From: Phyto melanocephala
Lineage: Eukaryota; Arthropoda; Insecta; Diptera; Rhinophoridae
Assembly: GCA_941918925.1 (NCBI GenBank)
Contig: OW799236.1
Location: 75,730,465 to 75,794,464, forward strand
Direction of reading: 5' to 3'
DNA: 64,000 nt
In this document: positions 25,905 to 36,322 of the stretch, in pieces
Position numbering within the stretch: the stretch's first letter is position 1
Layout: the number at the start of each line of letters is the position of its first letter
The notes under the pieces: generated by a model
What the model was told of the DNA's origin: nothing
Seen by the model: only the letters and a program-made list of their open reading frames with translations
Databases searched by the model: none
Program-made: the position numbers and the translations under genes

Positions 25905-26163
25905 TATATTATATATATAATAATATTTTTTTTAATTTTTTTTTTAAATAGTTTTATTTTTTTATTTTGTTTTTTTGTTTTTTTAACATACATACGTGAA
26001 TTTATAATTTTACAATGGGATGTTTTTATATATGTATGTTTTTTACATGTATGTACGTATTTCATATGAGATGAATGGTGACACAAACTACTGTTATTGC
26101 ATGACTACACGTTGTGAAGGGTATATAAGATTCGGCACGGCCGAATATAGCGCTCTTACTTGT

Positions 26164-28263
26164 TATTTAGCAGGTATTAGTAATGGTTTCAACATCTTTG
26201 TATGTCCCTAAGAACACAAAAATTAATAAAAATACAAACATGAATTGATGTCTTTCCTTCCTTTTCAAAGAAGAAGAATTAAAAAGGCTATCGGAGCTTT
26301 GTAGGGGAGTTCAGAGACCTTCTAAAAGCCATTTAGAATAAGATAACAATTCTAAAAATAGGTGTTAAATCAACTGCCATAAGGCCTGAAATATAAACCT
26401 GTTGACTTTTATCGCTGAATATTCTGTAATATACTAATTTAACAGCTAAATATCAATGTTTTCAATGCTTAAGCTTAGTACGGCAAATCAATTGGAAATG
26501 CAAAGCTTTAAAGAGCACATAATTTTATTTTATGCTTACTTTTAAGTAATTTTCATAATACGTTTTTGAATCTTATTTTAAATATATTTTCTCACTTGTT
26601 AATACCCGCACATGCAGACATGATTTGCCAAAAGAAATATTTTTTTCCTTCTCATATCTATTTACATAAAGTAAAAATTTGTAAACAAAAACAAAATAAA
26701 ACTGCAGTTCAATCTAAAACAATTAAAAGCTCTCTTTAGTAAACCTCTCCACTTACCGGCTTTTGTTTTCGTTAAATGATTGAAGAAAAATTCTCACAAA
26801 GAAATACTATTGAAAACTAAAAAAGCTTTTTCTATAACTGAGATCTTATTAAACAGTCTCTCTGTCTGTCAATCGCTTGCCATGTGCTTGTATGAAAAAA
26901 ACTTTAATTCAACTTGTATCTAATAAACTGAAAATATTTAAACATAGAAAATCATGCATAACATTCAATTGCATGATGTAGTTTGCAATTTTTTTTTTGT
27001 TAATTCAGAAGAAGGTCAGTAAAGTGGTTTAACTACTAGCAGACGATTTGATTGGTTGTTTCTTGGATTTTTATTTATTTTTTTTTTTTTTGTGAGCCAG
27101 CTGATAGTTCAGTGTGATTTTTGATAATGCCTCTCATAAATAAAATAAACAAACCAACATACATACATGCAATAACCACAAAACATTAGCCAAATACATG
27201 CAACATTCATTTTCAACTTCTTGTGGAAGTTGTAACATTAGCTGTCTTGTTTTTCTTTTATTTATCTATTGTTGTGTTTTGTGTTTTCAATTTAGACTTG
27301 CATTTGAAAATTAAAATTGCATCATTGAATGTTGGCATGAATGTGGTTTTAATGTGTGTTGCCGTTTGGCTTGTCTTTTTGTTATTTTATTAAATTATTT
27401 AATTTTTTGTGTGTTATTGTTTATACATAGCAATTTGGGAAAATACCAAAGTTTCTTTTTCTTAGGGGAAAAGAAGAGTCGTGCTTAATTACGATTTTAT
27501 GTTAATTAAGGAAATCTGCTTAATTACATTAAATCTTTATAGCGAGTTCGTGTCTTAAGTCTTTTGATTCGTTGTTGGTTTATTAATAGAGGAATTTTAC
27601 TACAAATAATTAATTTTAAACGGGTCTGTCATGTATTTTTAAATTTGTTTAATTTCGCATTTTTTTATGGTTTATGTGAGGGCGTCGAAAAAGTCAATCT
27701 TAAAAAATTATTTTTTTTAAATGTTAAAAAGATTTTATTACAGTTTATTACAAATAGGTTTCGGTTTAAAATTAAAACTTATGTTATTCAAAAAGACACC
27801 TCTACTGGCTCAGCAAGTTCCAAATCTCTTATCAAAATTTTCGATCAATTTCTGCAATAATCTGTTGTAAATAATTGATATCTGCTACACAATGTTGTTT
27901 TTAATTTTTCAACTATTGTGCAATTATTTCTATACATTTTCGATTTCAAAAAATCCCACAAAAATAGTCAACAAGAATTTTATGATCTTGGTGGCCAACT
28001 TACTTTTGCTCTACGAGAAATAATGAAATTTTTTTTCAAAAGATTCACTGCTTCTTTTGACATGCGACAAATGGCACGATCCTGCTAAAGCTACATATCC
28101 CTTCATCTAAATCATAAATTTTTCGGCAAAAATAAGCGATTTCCTTCCTTTATCACAACAGTTTTAATTTTTTTATTATTTCATATTTATTTTCATTATC
28201 ATATATTTTATTTCATTAATAACGTCAGTATACTTAAATGTAAGGGAGATCTAGGATATGATT
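26164..28263. other. AT-rich intergenic stretch, nothing recognised
   Basis: No gene was recognised. The 98-codon frame at 27564-27860 has no recognisable domain. The final 250 bases may be 3' sequence of the LINE at 28264, which I cannot confirm. Confidence 0.5.
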
Positions 28264-29157
28264 TCATTTAAGCCTTCTAACTTCGCCAGTCTCAATTGCA
28301 ATTGCTAGTATGATTACAAGACTACTAAGCCTTTTTAAGTAATTGGAGCTAAATCTTCTAATTTCGAATTTGACAAATGGTATTTTCAGATCGTTGTGTA
28401 GAGCTTTGTTTGTTATATAAATGGGAGCGTTTGTTATAGAACGCTGAGCTTTGGACTGAAATCCTTGCAATATTTCTATGTTGGAATTACAAGTAGTGCC
28501 CCATAATTCTATGCCATTAATCCATATAGGTTTTAAAATAGTTTTATAAAGCAGGACCCTTTTTTGAGATTTTCTCCCCAGAAACCAATACATTTGCTTA
28601 AATTTTATGCCAAGTTGTTTTCTTTTCGTGCAAATATGTGCTCTCCTAGTAAGTCGTCTGTCTAAATGTAAGCCTAGCTATTTGACAGTATTAACACTAG
28701 GAATTAAGGTGCCATTGAGAAACACAGCTGGACAATTTTCTCTTCTTGTTGTAAAAATGATGTGACTTGACTTTCGGATATTAACAACAATGTTCCATTT
28801 TGTAAACCAATCATAAAGACTATTTAGCTGCCTCTGAATGGGATTCACTACAACATAAAAATTCTGATCGTCGACATATGTAGCGACTGTTACATTGTCT
28901 CTTGTCGGCATATCAATTGTGTATAAAGTATATAAAATAGGTCCAAGAACGCTTTCTTGTGGGATTCAAGCTTCTATTTGACAAATATGAGAAAAATTGT
29001 TATTGACTTTGACGTAGAAACATCTGCTTTTCAAATATGATAAAAAAATATATTAAATGGAGCAGGAAGCATGTTTTTTAATTTGTATAATAATCCTTTA
29101 TGCCACACTTTATCAAAAGCCTGATGTATATCCAAGAATACAGAAGAACAAAATTTG
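28264..29157 (-). pseudogene. Jockey-like LINE reverse transcriptase, 3' part
   Basis: The minus strand reads in broken frames through reverse transcriptase landmarks. These are FLDIHQAFDKVWHKG (palm, first aspartate), a damaged IPQ-SVLGPILY block, the catalytic box TYVDDQ in the 77-codon frame at 28678-28911, and then TILKPIWINGIELWG in the 109-codon frame at 28264-28593. The last of these is characteristic of jockey-type elements. Stops and frameshifts separate the blocks. The upstream part of the same domain continues at 31027-31101, on the other side of the mini-me-like element inserted at 29158-31026. Confidence 0.8.
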
Positions 29158-31026
29158 TATACCCGCCACCAAAAAAATGGTGGGGGTATATTCATTTTGT
29201 AATTTCATTTGTGACACATCAAAATATCCATTTTAGACCCCATAAAGTATATATATTCTGAATCAAGGTTTGATTTGATGACGATCTAGCTATGTCCGTC
29301 CGTCTGTCCGTCTGTTGAAAGCACGATAGAGGTCGCACCGAAAAAGCTAGGGGCTCAAATTTTGCCAGAATCTTTCTGACAAGGTTTGTTTGGTATTGAA
29401 AATGGGCTAAATCGGAATATTAGGAAGAGAGTTATAGCTCGAAAAGCAAGAGTAGGTCGAAAAAACCGTGTCCTTCGAACATCGAATAAAGTGGAATTGT
29501 GTCCAAACGCATTAACGTACAGTCATGAAACTTCGAATATATATTTCTCGAGTCAAAAAAATATCACTCCACAAAAATTGCTTACATATATGCATGAGGA
29601 AAGGAGTTATAGTTAAAATGTACGAAAATTTATACCGCGCAGTGTATTTTTCAGTACATTTTAAATTAAAAACCAAATAAAACGGACAAAATTAAATGTA
29701 CGATTCTAAATTTTGCACACTTTGCTTTTCGGTGAGGGACTTTTCTGTAACGGAAAATCAATGTGCCACGCCCACTTTTACGCCCACCTCCCATATAACG
29801 TTTTACCTAAAATTCATATAATTTCTCTATTAATAAAGATTTTGGAATAATAAAGGACTATATTGAAACATCTAAGTTGTACTCATTAGCAAAAACAACT
29901 TTGACACGCCACTTTTTACGTTATCTACCGTTAATGAAATTTAAAAGCTCATAAAACCGCCAAAATTAGAGGTATTATGATAAAACTTGCTACGTATATC
30001 CTTCTAATCAATGTCATTACTATGTCAGAAAATTAAGGTGCCACGTCCACTTTTACGCCCACCTCCCATATAACGTTTAAACTGAAATTCATATAATTTC
30101 TCTATTAATAATGATTTTAGGAAAACAAAAGACTATATTGAAATATCTAAGTTGTATTTATTAGCAGAGACTTTATTGACATGCTTACTTAAATGCCCAC
30201 TTTTACTAAAAGACTAAATTTACGAAAACATTTAAACAATTTAAAAGCTCATAAAACCGACAAAATTAGAGGTATGATGATGAAATTTGCTACATATATC
30301 CTTCTAATCAATGTTATTGTTGTGCCAAGAAGTTTAGGTAGCACGCACACTTTAACGCCTACTTCCCATAATACGGTTTATCTTAAATTCATGTAATTTC
30401 TCTATTGACAAAGTTTTTAGGAAAATAAAGGACTCTCCTCTATCTGATGGTCCAAATTTTCAATGAAAATGTTGATGCTCAATTGTTGGGCATGATGATG
30501 ACTCTCTTTTGCCACACTATCGCAAAAAACAGCATTGGTTCCCATTCAACGAACTAAGAAGGCATTCACAGGTGTTTTCACATTTTATACAGACCTGTTT
30601 TGCAGAAATTTAAATTTTTTTTACAATTCTCCCGACTGTGGACGAAGTTTAACGATTATGTTGATCAAAAGAATTACGAAGTGCACAAAATGCATTTTGG
30701 TTTGAACACCCATTTTTATAAAAAACCTGAATAACTTTAAAGCGTTGCTCATTTGCGTATCTTTCCACGGATCAAATTGAGTAAGTTTAAGATTGAGAAA
30801 TGTCAAATGAAATGCAGTAAACAAATTTAAAGACTAGGTGTAGTTCATTTTCAACATGGGCCCTTAAAATTTAATCAGTCTCTACAAAGAAAGTGATACA
30901 TAATATACTATAAAGAGATTACTCCATAGCGATTAACAAAATAATAAATATTGTGCTTTAAATGTACACAAAATCGGTGGTGGGTATAAAAGATTCGGCA
31001 CAGCCGAATATAGTGCTCTTACTTAT
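29158..31026 (+). mobile_element. mini-me/DINE-1-like element, near full length
   Basis: The copy starts TATACCCGCCACC, has a (GTCY)n tract at about 29296-29316, and ends with the ATTCGGC/GCCGAAT hairpin (about 30992-31008) and GCTCTTACTT. It carries the internal repeated motif GCCCACCTCCCATATAACG several times, and in its 3' third a mariner-type remnant (30430-30895) with a damaged outer end. It is collinear with the inverted copy at 58014-59882. It is inserted within a LINE reverse transcriptase gene: the coding sense resumes at 31027. Confidence 0.75.
30605..30765 (-). pseudogene. Mariner-like transposase N-terminal (helix-turn-helix) fragment
   Basis: On the minus strand, frames related to those at 58240-58430 read RFKVIQVFYKNG and NAFCALRNSFDQHNR, followed by STVGRI. 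This resembles the N-terminal helix-turn-helix region of the Tc1/mariner-like transposases common in insects. It lies in the mariner-type TIR remnant inside the mini-me-like element. The overlapping 67-codon frame at 30621-30824 is in another frame and is not the gene. Confidence 0.55.
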
Positions 31027-31101
31027 TTATTTTCAAAAGTGTCAGTTATCACCTTATTAATTCGATAACACTGCTCTGGTGTGTAATCAAGATAACTATA
31101 T
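31027..31101 (-). pseudogene. Upstream part of the split LINE reverse transcriptase
   Basis: The minus strand reads TPEQCYRINKVITDTFENK, the segment that normally comes immediately before the FLDIHQAFDKVW block at 29100-29150. The two pieces are separated only by the element at 29158-31026, which is direct evidence that the mini-me-like copy inserted into an existing LINE. Confidence 0.7.
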
Positions 31102-31102
31102 T

Positions 31103-31700
31103 ATATAGGGTGGCCCAAAATTAACGAAGGAGTTTGAGTTCATTATTACTTTGTATTTAAGACATATGTTTTTATATATATTTTTTTAAAAACAGTATTT
31201 TAATGGGGAATATTTTTAATTTAGTTATGAATATTATATCTCGCAAGTGGTGGCCATTTACTGTTTTGCACATTTGTGTTTTTTCTCAAATATTTATCAC
31301 AACCTTTGGCAAACCTCTAGGTATTATGTTGTTTATTTCGTTGTGTATAAAGTTTTTTAATTGATGGATAGTTATATTCTTGTTAACATAAACTATAACT
31401 TTCAAATAACGCCGAAGCAAACAAAATGGAGCAGTTAAGTCCAAAAAACGCTAATTAAAATCGCTTGTACGTAAAATAATACTTTCAGAAAAGATCTTGC
31501 GTAAAAATTCCATTGTATAACCCGCAGTATGAGCTTTAGTTCCATACTGCTTAAACGATACTTGCGGATGTTTTTCCATAGCTGGTCTTTAATAACTTTC
31601 AAACGTTGCCTAATATCGAACTCCAGTATTGCAATACAGGCGATACAGTAATCATTCTCAAAAATATAACGCCTAATTATACTTTTCAACTCACCAACCA
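31103..31700 (-). pseudogene. Second mariner-like transposase relic, C-terminal part
   Basis: On the minus strand, frames between about 31640 and 31215 read ATFESY, AHTAGYTMEFLRKIF, a damaged DLTAP region, INNIIPRGLPKVV and finally NGHHLRDIIF. These correspond in order to the second half of a Tc1/mariner-like transposase (GA-AHTAR, DLTAPDFFLW and the C-terminal tail). The left boundary GGGTGGCCCAAAATTAAC follows TA at 31101-31102 and may be the terminal repeat. It differs in sequence from the relic at 20740, so it is a different subfamily. Several stops make it dead. The 84-codon frame at 31435-31689 is a shadow. Confidence 0.65.
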
Positions 31701-32139
31701 GTACATTTAAGTGAGTGTAATTATCACATCCTGCAGTTATTTTAAATTCCGTAAGTCTTCTTTACAAAATGCTAATAAAAAAAAAAAGTTATAAATATAT
31801 ATTTATATTATTATATATAAATTATATTATTATATTATTATATTGTTATTAGTATTATTATTAGTGGGAAGCGATAATAGTTAGAGTACCCAAATTTGTA
31901 AGAGACACTTTGACGTCTATATGATTTTTTGAATTGATTTAGTAATAGTAGGCGTGGCACTTGCAAAATAAATATATTTTTGAACTATAAAATTTTTATT
32001 TCATTACGATGGGGGTGGCGAAGCACACCGGGTATTAGTGGGCGTGGCACCTACCATATGAATTAAATACTAAAAAAAAACGATATGTCCTTTAGCAATT
32101 TAATGTCGTTATTAAAACAATTGAGAACGGACTACATAG

Positions 32140-33902
32140 CAAGGATGGACAAAAAACATCGATGTTTTAAAAACACTCGATGTATTGTGTCGAAACATCA
32201 ATATAATCCGATTTTTTTTTTGCTCCTAAACAATCGGAAAACATTGATGTTTTCATTCGATGCATCGAAATGACAAATTTTATATAGAATGTGTAGATTG
32301 ATATATAAATGTGTATAGGGATTCAAAAATCTTATGAATTCAGTTGCTCCTCAGTACAAAATTCCAAGTAGAACAAGTCTCAGGAGATGGTTGGACGATA
32401 AATATGACATTATATCAGAATCGTTTTAAACAAAGTTGTCCGCAATAGAAGATCTAACTATTACGACAGATATTTGGTCTGACACCTTAAATATAAAGAG
32501 CTGTTTAGGCGTGACCGTTCATTTTGGCATTGACGTTGAATTTTTTCAGTCACTCTTGGCGTATACGAACTTGATGAAATACATACGTCACATTATACTT
32601 CTGAAAAGCTTTTAAAGACTTGTGAAGAATGGAAAATAAATAAAGACAAAGTAACGGCCGTTGTTAGCGATAATACTGCCAATATAGTAGAAGCGGTAGA
32701 AATAGCATTTGGAAGGAAGAAACACAGTCCATGTTTTGCACACACCTTGAATTTGGTGGCTGAGGGCACAAATACCTGCACTGAGTGGAAAAATATTGTT
32801 TATAAAATTAAAACAATCGTGACGTGGTTTAAACAGAGCGTAGTTGCTGCTGATGAGTTGCGAAAGCAACTTCTGGCGAATTAAAACTAAAACAAAGCGT
32901 TCCTACGCGCTAGAATAGCACATACTACATGGTCCAAAAGTTTTTAGAAATGCGGACTGTTATTAATGATATTATTTTCCGATATGCAAAAGCCCCACCA
33001 ACGCTTAGTGGCTCAGAAATATCCCTTGCATCGTCCGTACTATCTATTTTACGTCTATTGGAAGCAGCTACAAAAGAAATTTCTGGAGATAAGTACTGCA
33101 CCACTATCAAAATTATACCCTTAGTCCGCTGTATGAATTCCAATATTACTTCAGTTGTTGCAGAAGAACCTGTGGCAAAGGAAGTGCAACAATTGGTTCA
33201 GCAAGAGATATCAAAAAGAATGGGTTCTATAGAACATGTGACACCTCTTGCTAAGCAAACATTTTAGACCCTCGATTCAAAAAAATTCACTTTAATGATG
33301 CAATAGCCGTTGCCAATGCTGCATCAAAAATCAAGGAATTAATGAAAAATACTCTTTTGAAAAATTAATATATTGAATCTGACTCTAAAAAATCCGATAA
33401 AATAGCCATTATAAGCTGGTTCATAGAAATTGGAAAAGCAATAAGACTGAAGATATGTATACTGTCTGATGAACTTTCAGTTTATTTGAGGACTCCTGTT
33501 AGAAGACTGAACGAAAATCCGTTGGATATTTGGAAAGATTATAAGTCGCAGTTTCCCAAGCTTTACAAGATCGCTTTTAAATACCCTACTATGGTGGGAA
33601 CATCGGTTCTGTTTGAAAGACAATTTTCACAAACGGAGCAGGTGATGACTCAACAAAGAAACAGATTGAGTGGTGAAAGACTTTGTAAACTTTTATTTTT
33701 AAACAGTATTGAAAAAAAGTATTAAGAGATGTAAAATAAACTTCAAATTTTTCGAAAATATATTATTAATAAATAATAAACAAAGCAATCGATGTATAAA
33801 AAATATCGATGTATTTTATGAAATATCGATGTAACATCGATGTATGTTTGCGATGCATCGCGTCGAAAAAAAATCGATATTTTTTTACAGTGTCCAACCC
33901 TA
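32140..33902 (+). mobile_element. hAT transposon, complete ends, dead
   Basis: The element is bounded by an exact 8-bp direct repeat CTACATAG (32132-32139 and 33903-33910). Its ends are CAAGGATGGACA and, complemented, TAGGGTTGGACA, which match at 9 of 12 bases. Subterminal regions are rich in ATCGATG-type motifs. The interior carries a degraded hAT transposase with the C-terminal dimerisation domain. An 8-bp duplication plus TAGGG-type ends is diagnostic of the hAT superfamily. Confidence 0.9.
32340..33725 (+). pseudogene. hAT transposase (ZBED-like), degraded
   Basis: Frames in order give YKIPSRTSLRRWLDD, LTITTDIWSD, VTAVVSDNTANIVEAV (a catalytic aspartate region), CFAHTLNLVAE and then TR-stop-NSTYYMVQKFLEM. 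In that last motif the conserved tryptophan codon of TRWNST has become a stop. LDPRFKKIHF follows in a shifted frame. The C-terminal hAT dimerisation domain (PKLYKIAFKYPTMVGTS and onward) lies in the 79-codon frame at 33486-33725. At least two frameshifts and several stops make it non-coding. The longest intact block is 32929-33267. No BED finger was identified upstream. Confidence 0.85.
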
Positions 33903-33910
33903 CTACATAG

Positions 33911-35206
33911 TATAACTATGTATATGTAGCCTAAAGATAAATAGAAAGGTCGAAGTTTTCATGTCCAAAGAATATTGTGACACGCTCTTATTAGTGCGAT
34001 ATGAAACATAAAACTAAATATCGTAAACGACACAGAGTGAAGTGCGTTTTATTACGAAATATTTTCTTTAAAGGTGATTTTATACTTTCATTACAGCCTC
34101 ATCACCCCCACATTATATTAGCGCTCTTATAAATATATTAACAAGTTTAATCACGACATGATTAACAACCATTTTCTGTACAAACTCCTTTGCTCTGTTA
34201 AAAAGCAATTATTATATCGTTAACATGACCTGCAATTACCTGAACTGCGTACATCCTTTTTAATAACAACAATTATTTTTATGAGACAATTTTTAAAAAA
34301 ATAAATTTTTAATAAAACTAAACTTTATTTACACAAAAAAAACAAAGAACGAACGAAATATGCTAACACATATTTAAACAAGCACTCAACTTTAATGTAT
34401 GAAATCATATCTATGCCTACCATCTTCCTTGTTCACCTGTCAGCGATGATTTAAGAAAAAAAGAAAGAAAAATTATAAAGACACCAACGTGGTGTATACG
34501 TTATTTCATTCTGCATCAGCTTCTTCTTTTTTCATTTTTTTTATTTGTGTGCATAAACCGATACTTAGACGGTCGGTTACTCAGTTTAAATACAGCCAAA
34601 CAGGTTGTAATGCAAAACTAAAAACCATAAAAAATATAAACAAAATATTTTCAGGGTCAACTTTTTTTGTGTATATTTGTATCAAAACAAAAAAATTCGC
34701 TGTTTTTTTTTTCAAAATTATGTAAATGAGTTAAAGTGTGTTTTCTCTTTCTTTTCGTTTTACTTCTTTGGTTTGGCTTCTTTGCTTTTTGGCTTAAGCA
34801 AAATTTAATGCGTGATGCGCACAGCCGTAAATACATCCATAAAACAGTGAAGACAACGAAGAGTGAAGGACAATTATGTCAGTGTGTCTTTTAAGTTTTT
34901 GAAACATTTCAATTGACAAGATAATGCATAGCGTACTAAGTTGTTATAAACTAGGGCCACATATTGAGAAGAGCAGGACTTTATTATTTCATTTGGGACT
35001 CAATAAATTTGTCAATTTTTAAATTGATTTTACCTTTAATCGGACACAAGGGAATTAAATAAATTTTTTATTAACAACTTAGATATGAAGTAGTTATTTG
35101 ATGGATGTAAATTATATCTTGGGAACTTTAGAATTTAAAAGAACATACGGTTAGACAAATTAATTCTAAATGACCAAAAATCCTTTAATAAAAAAGTGGA
35201 TAAAGG
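33911..35206. other. AT-rich stretch, nothing recognised
   Basis: No gene was recognised. The missing first coding exon of the dehydrogenase could lie here or further upstream. I looked for a short hydrophobic N-terminal frame ending at a GT donor and could not settle on one. Confidence 0.45.
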
Positions 35207-35995
35207 GGACCGTTTGCAATAAAAGTACTCGGATATAATCGGAGTACAAAAAGTCGGATACCTGTGCTTATAACGGGACAACGTGTGATATGATTACCGT
35301 CGGCACCGACATAAAATGCCATAATCCGACTGTGGTCTTATCACTTGTTAAGTCCGTGACTCTCAACCAGAGCCCCTTTGGCCATGAACGTTAGTCAATA
35401 AACCATCAGTCTCTATTCTGTTGAGATAGCAACAGCACCCAGAAATAAAAGTGGTTGTCTGACCGAAGTCAAGCATCTGACATTAACCATCCCTGAAAAC
35501 TTTTCGCGCAACAGCCATCACGTGCTCTTTAAAGAGATTCCACCAATATCCAGACCAGAACAAATTCTGGGGGCTGACTGGTTTCCGTGGTACCAGACAG
35601 GTCTCTGGTAAGCCTCGAATTCATGTTCCTGATCAAAGTATTTATTTTCCTAAGTTATGGCTTTAAGAAGACAGAGGTGTTGGTCTCACCTCTCTACCCC
35701 GTATTGGAAATCCACAATGCCTGGGAATAGCCATAAACACATGCCTCTGGTGGATCTATAACCGGACAATGAAACCATAAATATCATCTGTACTCATTGA
35801 GACAGCCGCTCGTAAAGTAAACCAATAGCTAGCTTTGTCTAAGTGGTAGACTAAGAATCAGGCCTTAGTCTAAAGGAGGTGCTGGCGATTATAACAAACG
35901 CTGTGACCAAAATTGTAGGCAATCACCGATTTGTAGTGTGAAATCGTTTTGAGTCAAACAAAATGACAGTGATGATTCTGTCAAACAAAGGATAT
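35207..35995. other. GC-richer orphan segment, probably transposon-derived
   Basis: The base composition is markedly richer in G and C than the flanks and the stretch lacks the usual A/T runs. It contains motifs such as CCTTAGTCTAAAGGAGGTGC and multiple CCAGACC-type words. No continuous open frame was found on either strand. It ends just before the AT-rich sequence leading to the first visible dehydrogenase exon. It may be a relic of a GC-richer retroelement such as the LINE at 37797. Confidence 0.4.
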
Positions 35996-36168
35996 AATTT
36001 GGTAGCCTTTTACTACTTTGATTAAGGAAAATTGTTTATCATTTACTTGTTAAGTATTCTTTTTTAAAGTAAAATAATATCCTAAACATGCAATTAGTTT
36101 AATTTTATTATTCATATTTAACCATATGCTTCAATTAAACACTTTAACTTTATTTTAATTTATTTCAG

Positions 36169-36322
36169 GACTTGTTCTACATAGCATTTGGTTATCCCGA
36201 AAAGGAGTTGGGCTCCGACATTGCCTTAATAACCGGTGGTGGCAGTGGCTTGGGTAGACTCTTATCTCTGCGTTTGGCTAAAATGGGAACCAAGGTCATA
36301 GTGTGGGATATAAATAAACAAG
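36169..36322 (+). CDS. Dehydrogenase exon A (cofactor-binding loop)
   Basis: It follows a pyrimidine-rich acceptor ending TTTCAG and starts in phase 0. It encodes beta-1, the TGGGSGLG dinucleotide-binding loop and KVIVWDIN (beta-2 with the cofactor-selecting acidic residue, which suggests NAD preference). It ends one base into a codon before GTCTGT. Confidence 0.9.

Larger units (their letters stand above)
23596..26163 (+). mobile_element. mini-me/DINE-1-like element carrying two Helitrons
   Basis: The copy begins TATACCCTTCACA at 23596, has the CATAAAGTATATAT block and a (GTCY)n tract at about 23733-23765, and ends with the GATTCGGCACGGCCGAATA hairpin at 26129-26147 and GCTCTTACTTG. Its 5' half matches the interrupted copy at 3946-6632 better than the 12384/29158 group, so it belongs to a second subfamily. 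The centre is expanded by T-rich low complexity and two Helitrons (24165-25028 and 25033-25904). Confidence 0.7.

Noticed and set aside
30621..30824. 67-codon frame repeated as a near-identical protein at 58215-58418
   Set aside because: The repetition comes from copies of the same mariner-type insertion. The real transposase remnant is in a different frame.
31435..31689. 84-codon minus-strand frame
   Set aside because: The transposase landmarks lie in other frames of the same strand, so this is a shadow of the relic.
32005..32040. A Helitron 3' end (GCGAAGCACACCGGGTATTAG)
   Set aside because: It has a loose likeness to Helitron termini only. No TC start or CTRR end could be paired with it.
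32593..33143. Minus-strand frames of 62-85 codons
   Set aside because: They are antisense to the hAT transposase relic.
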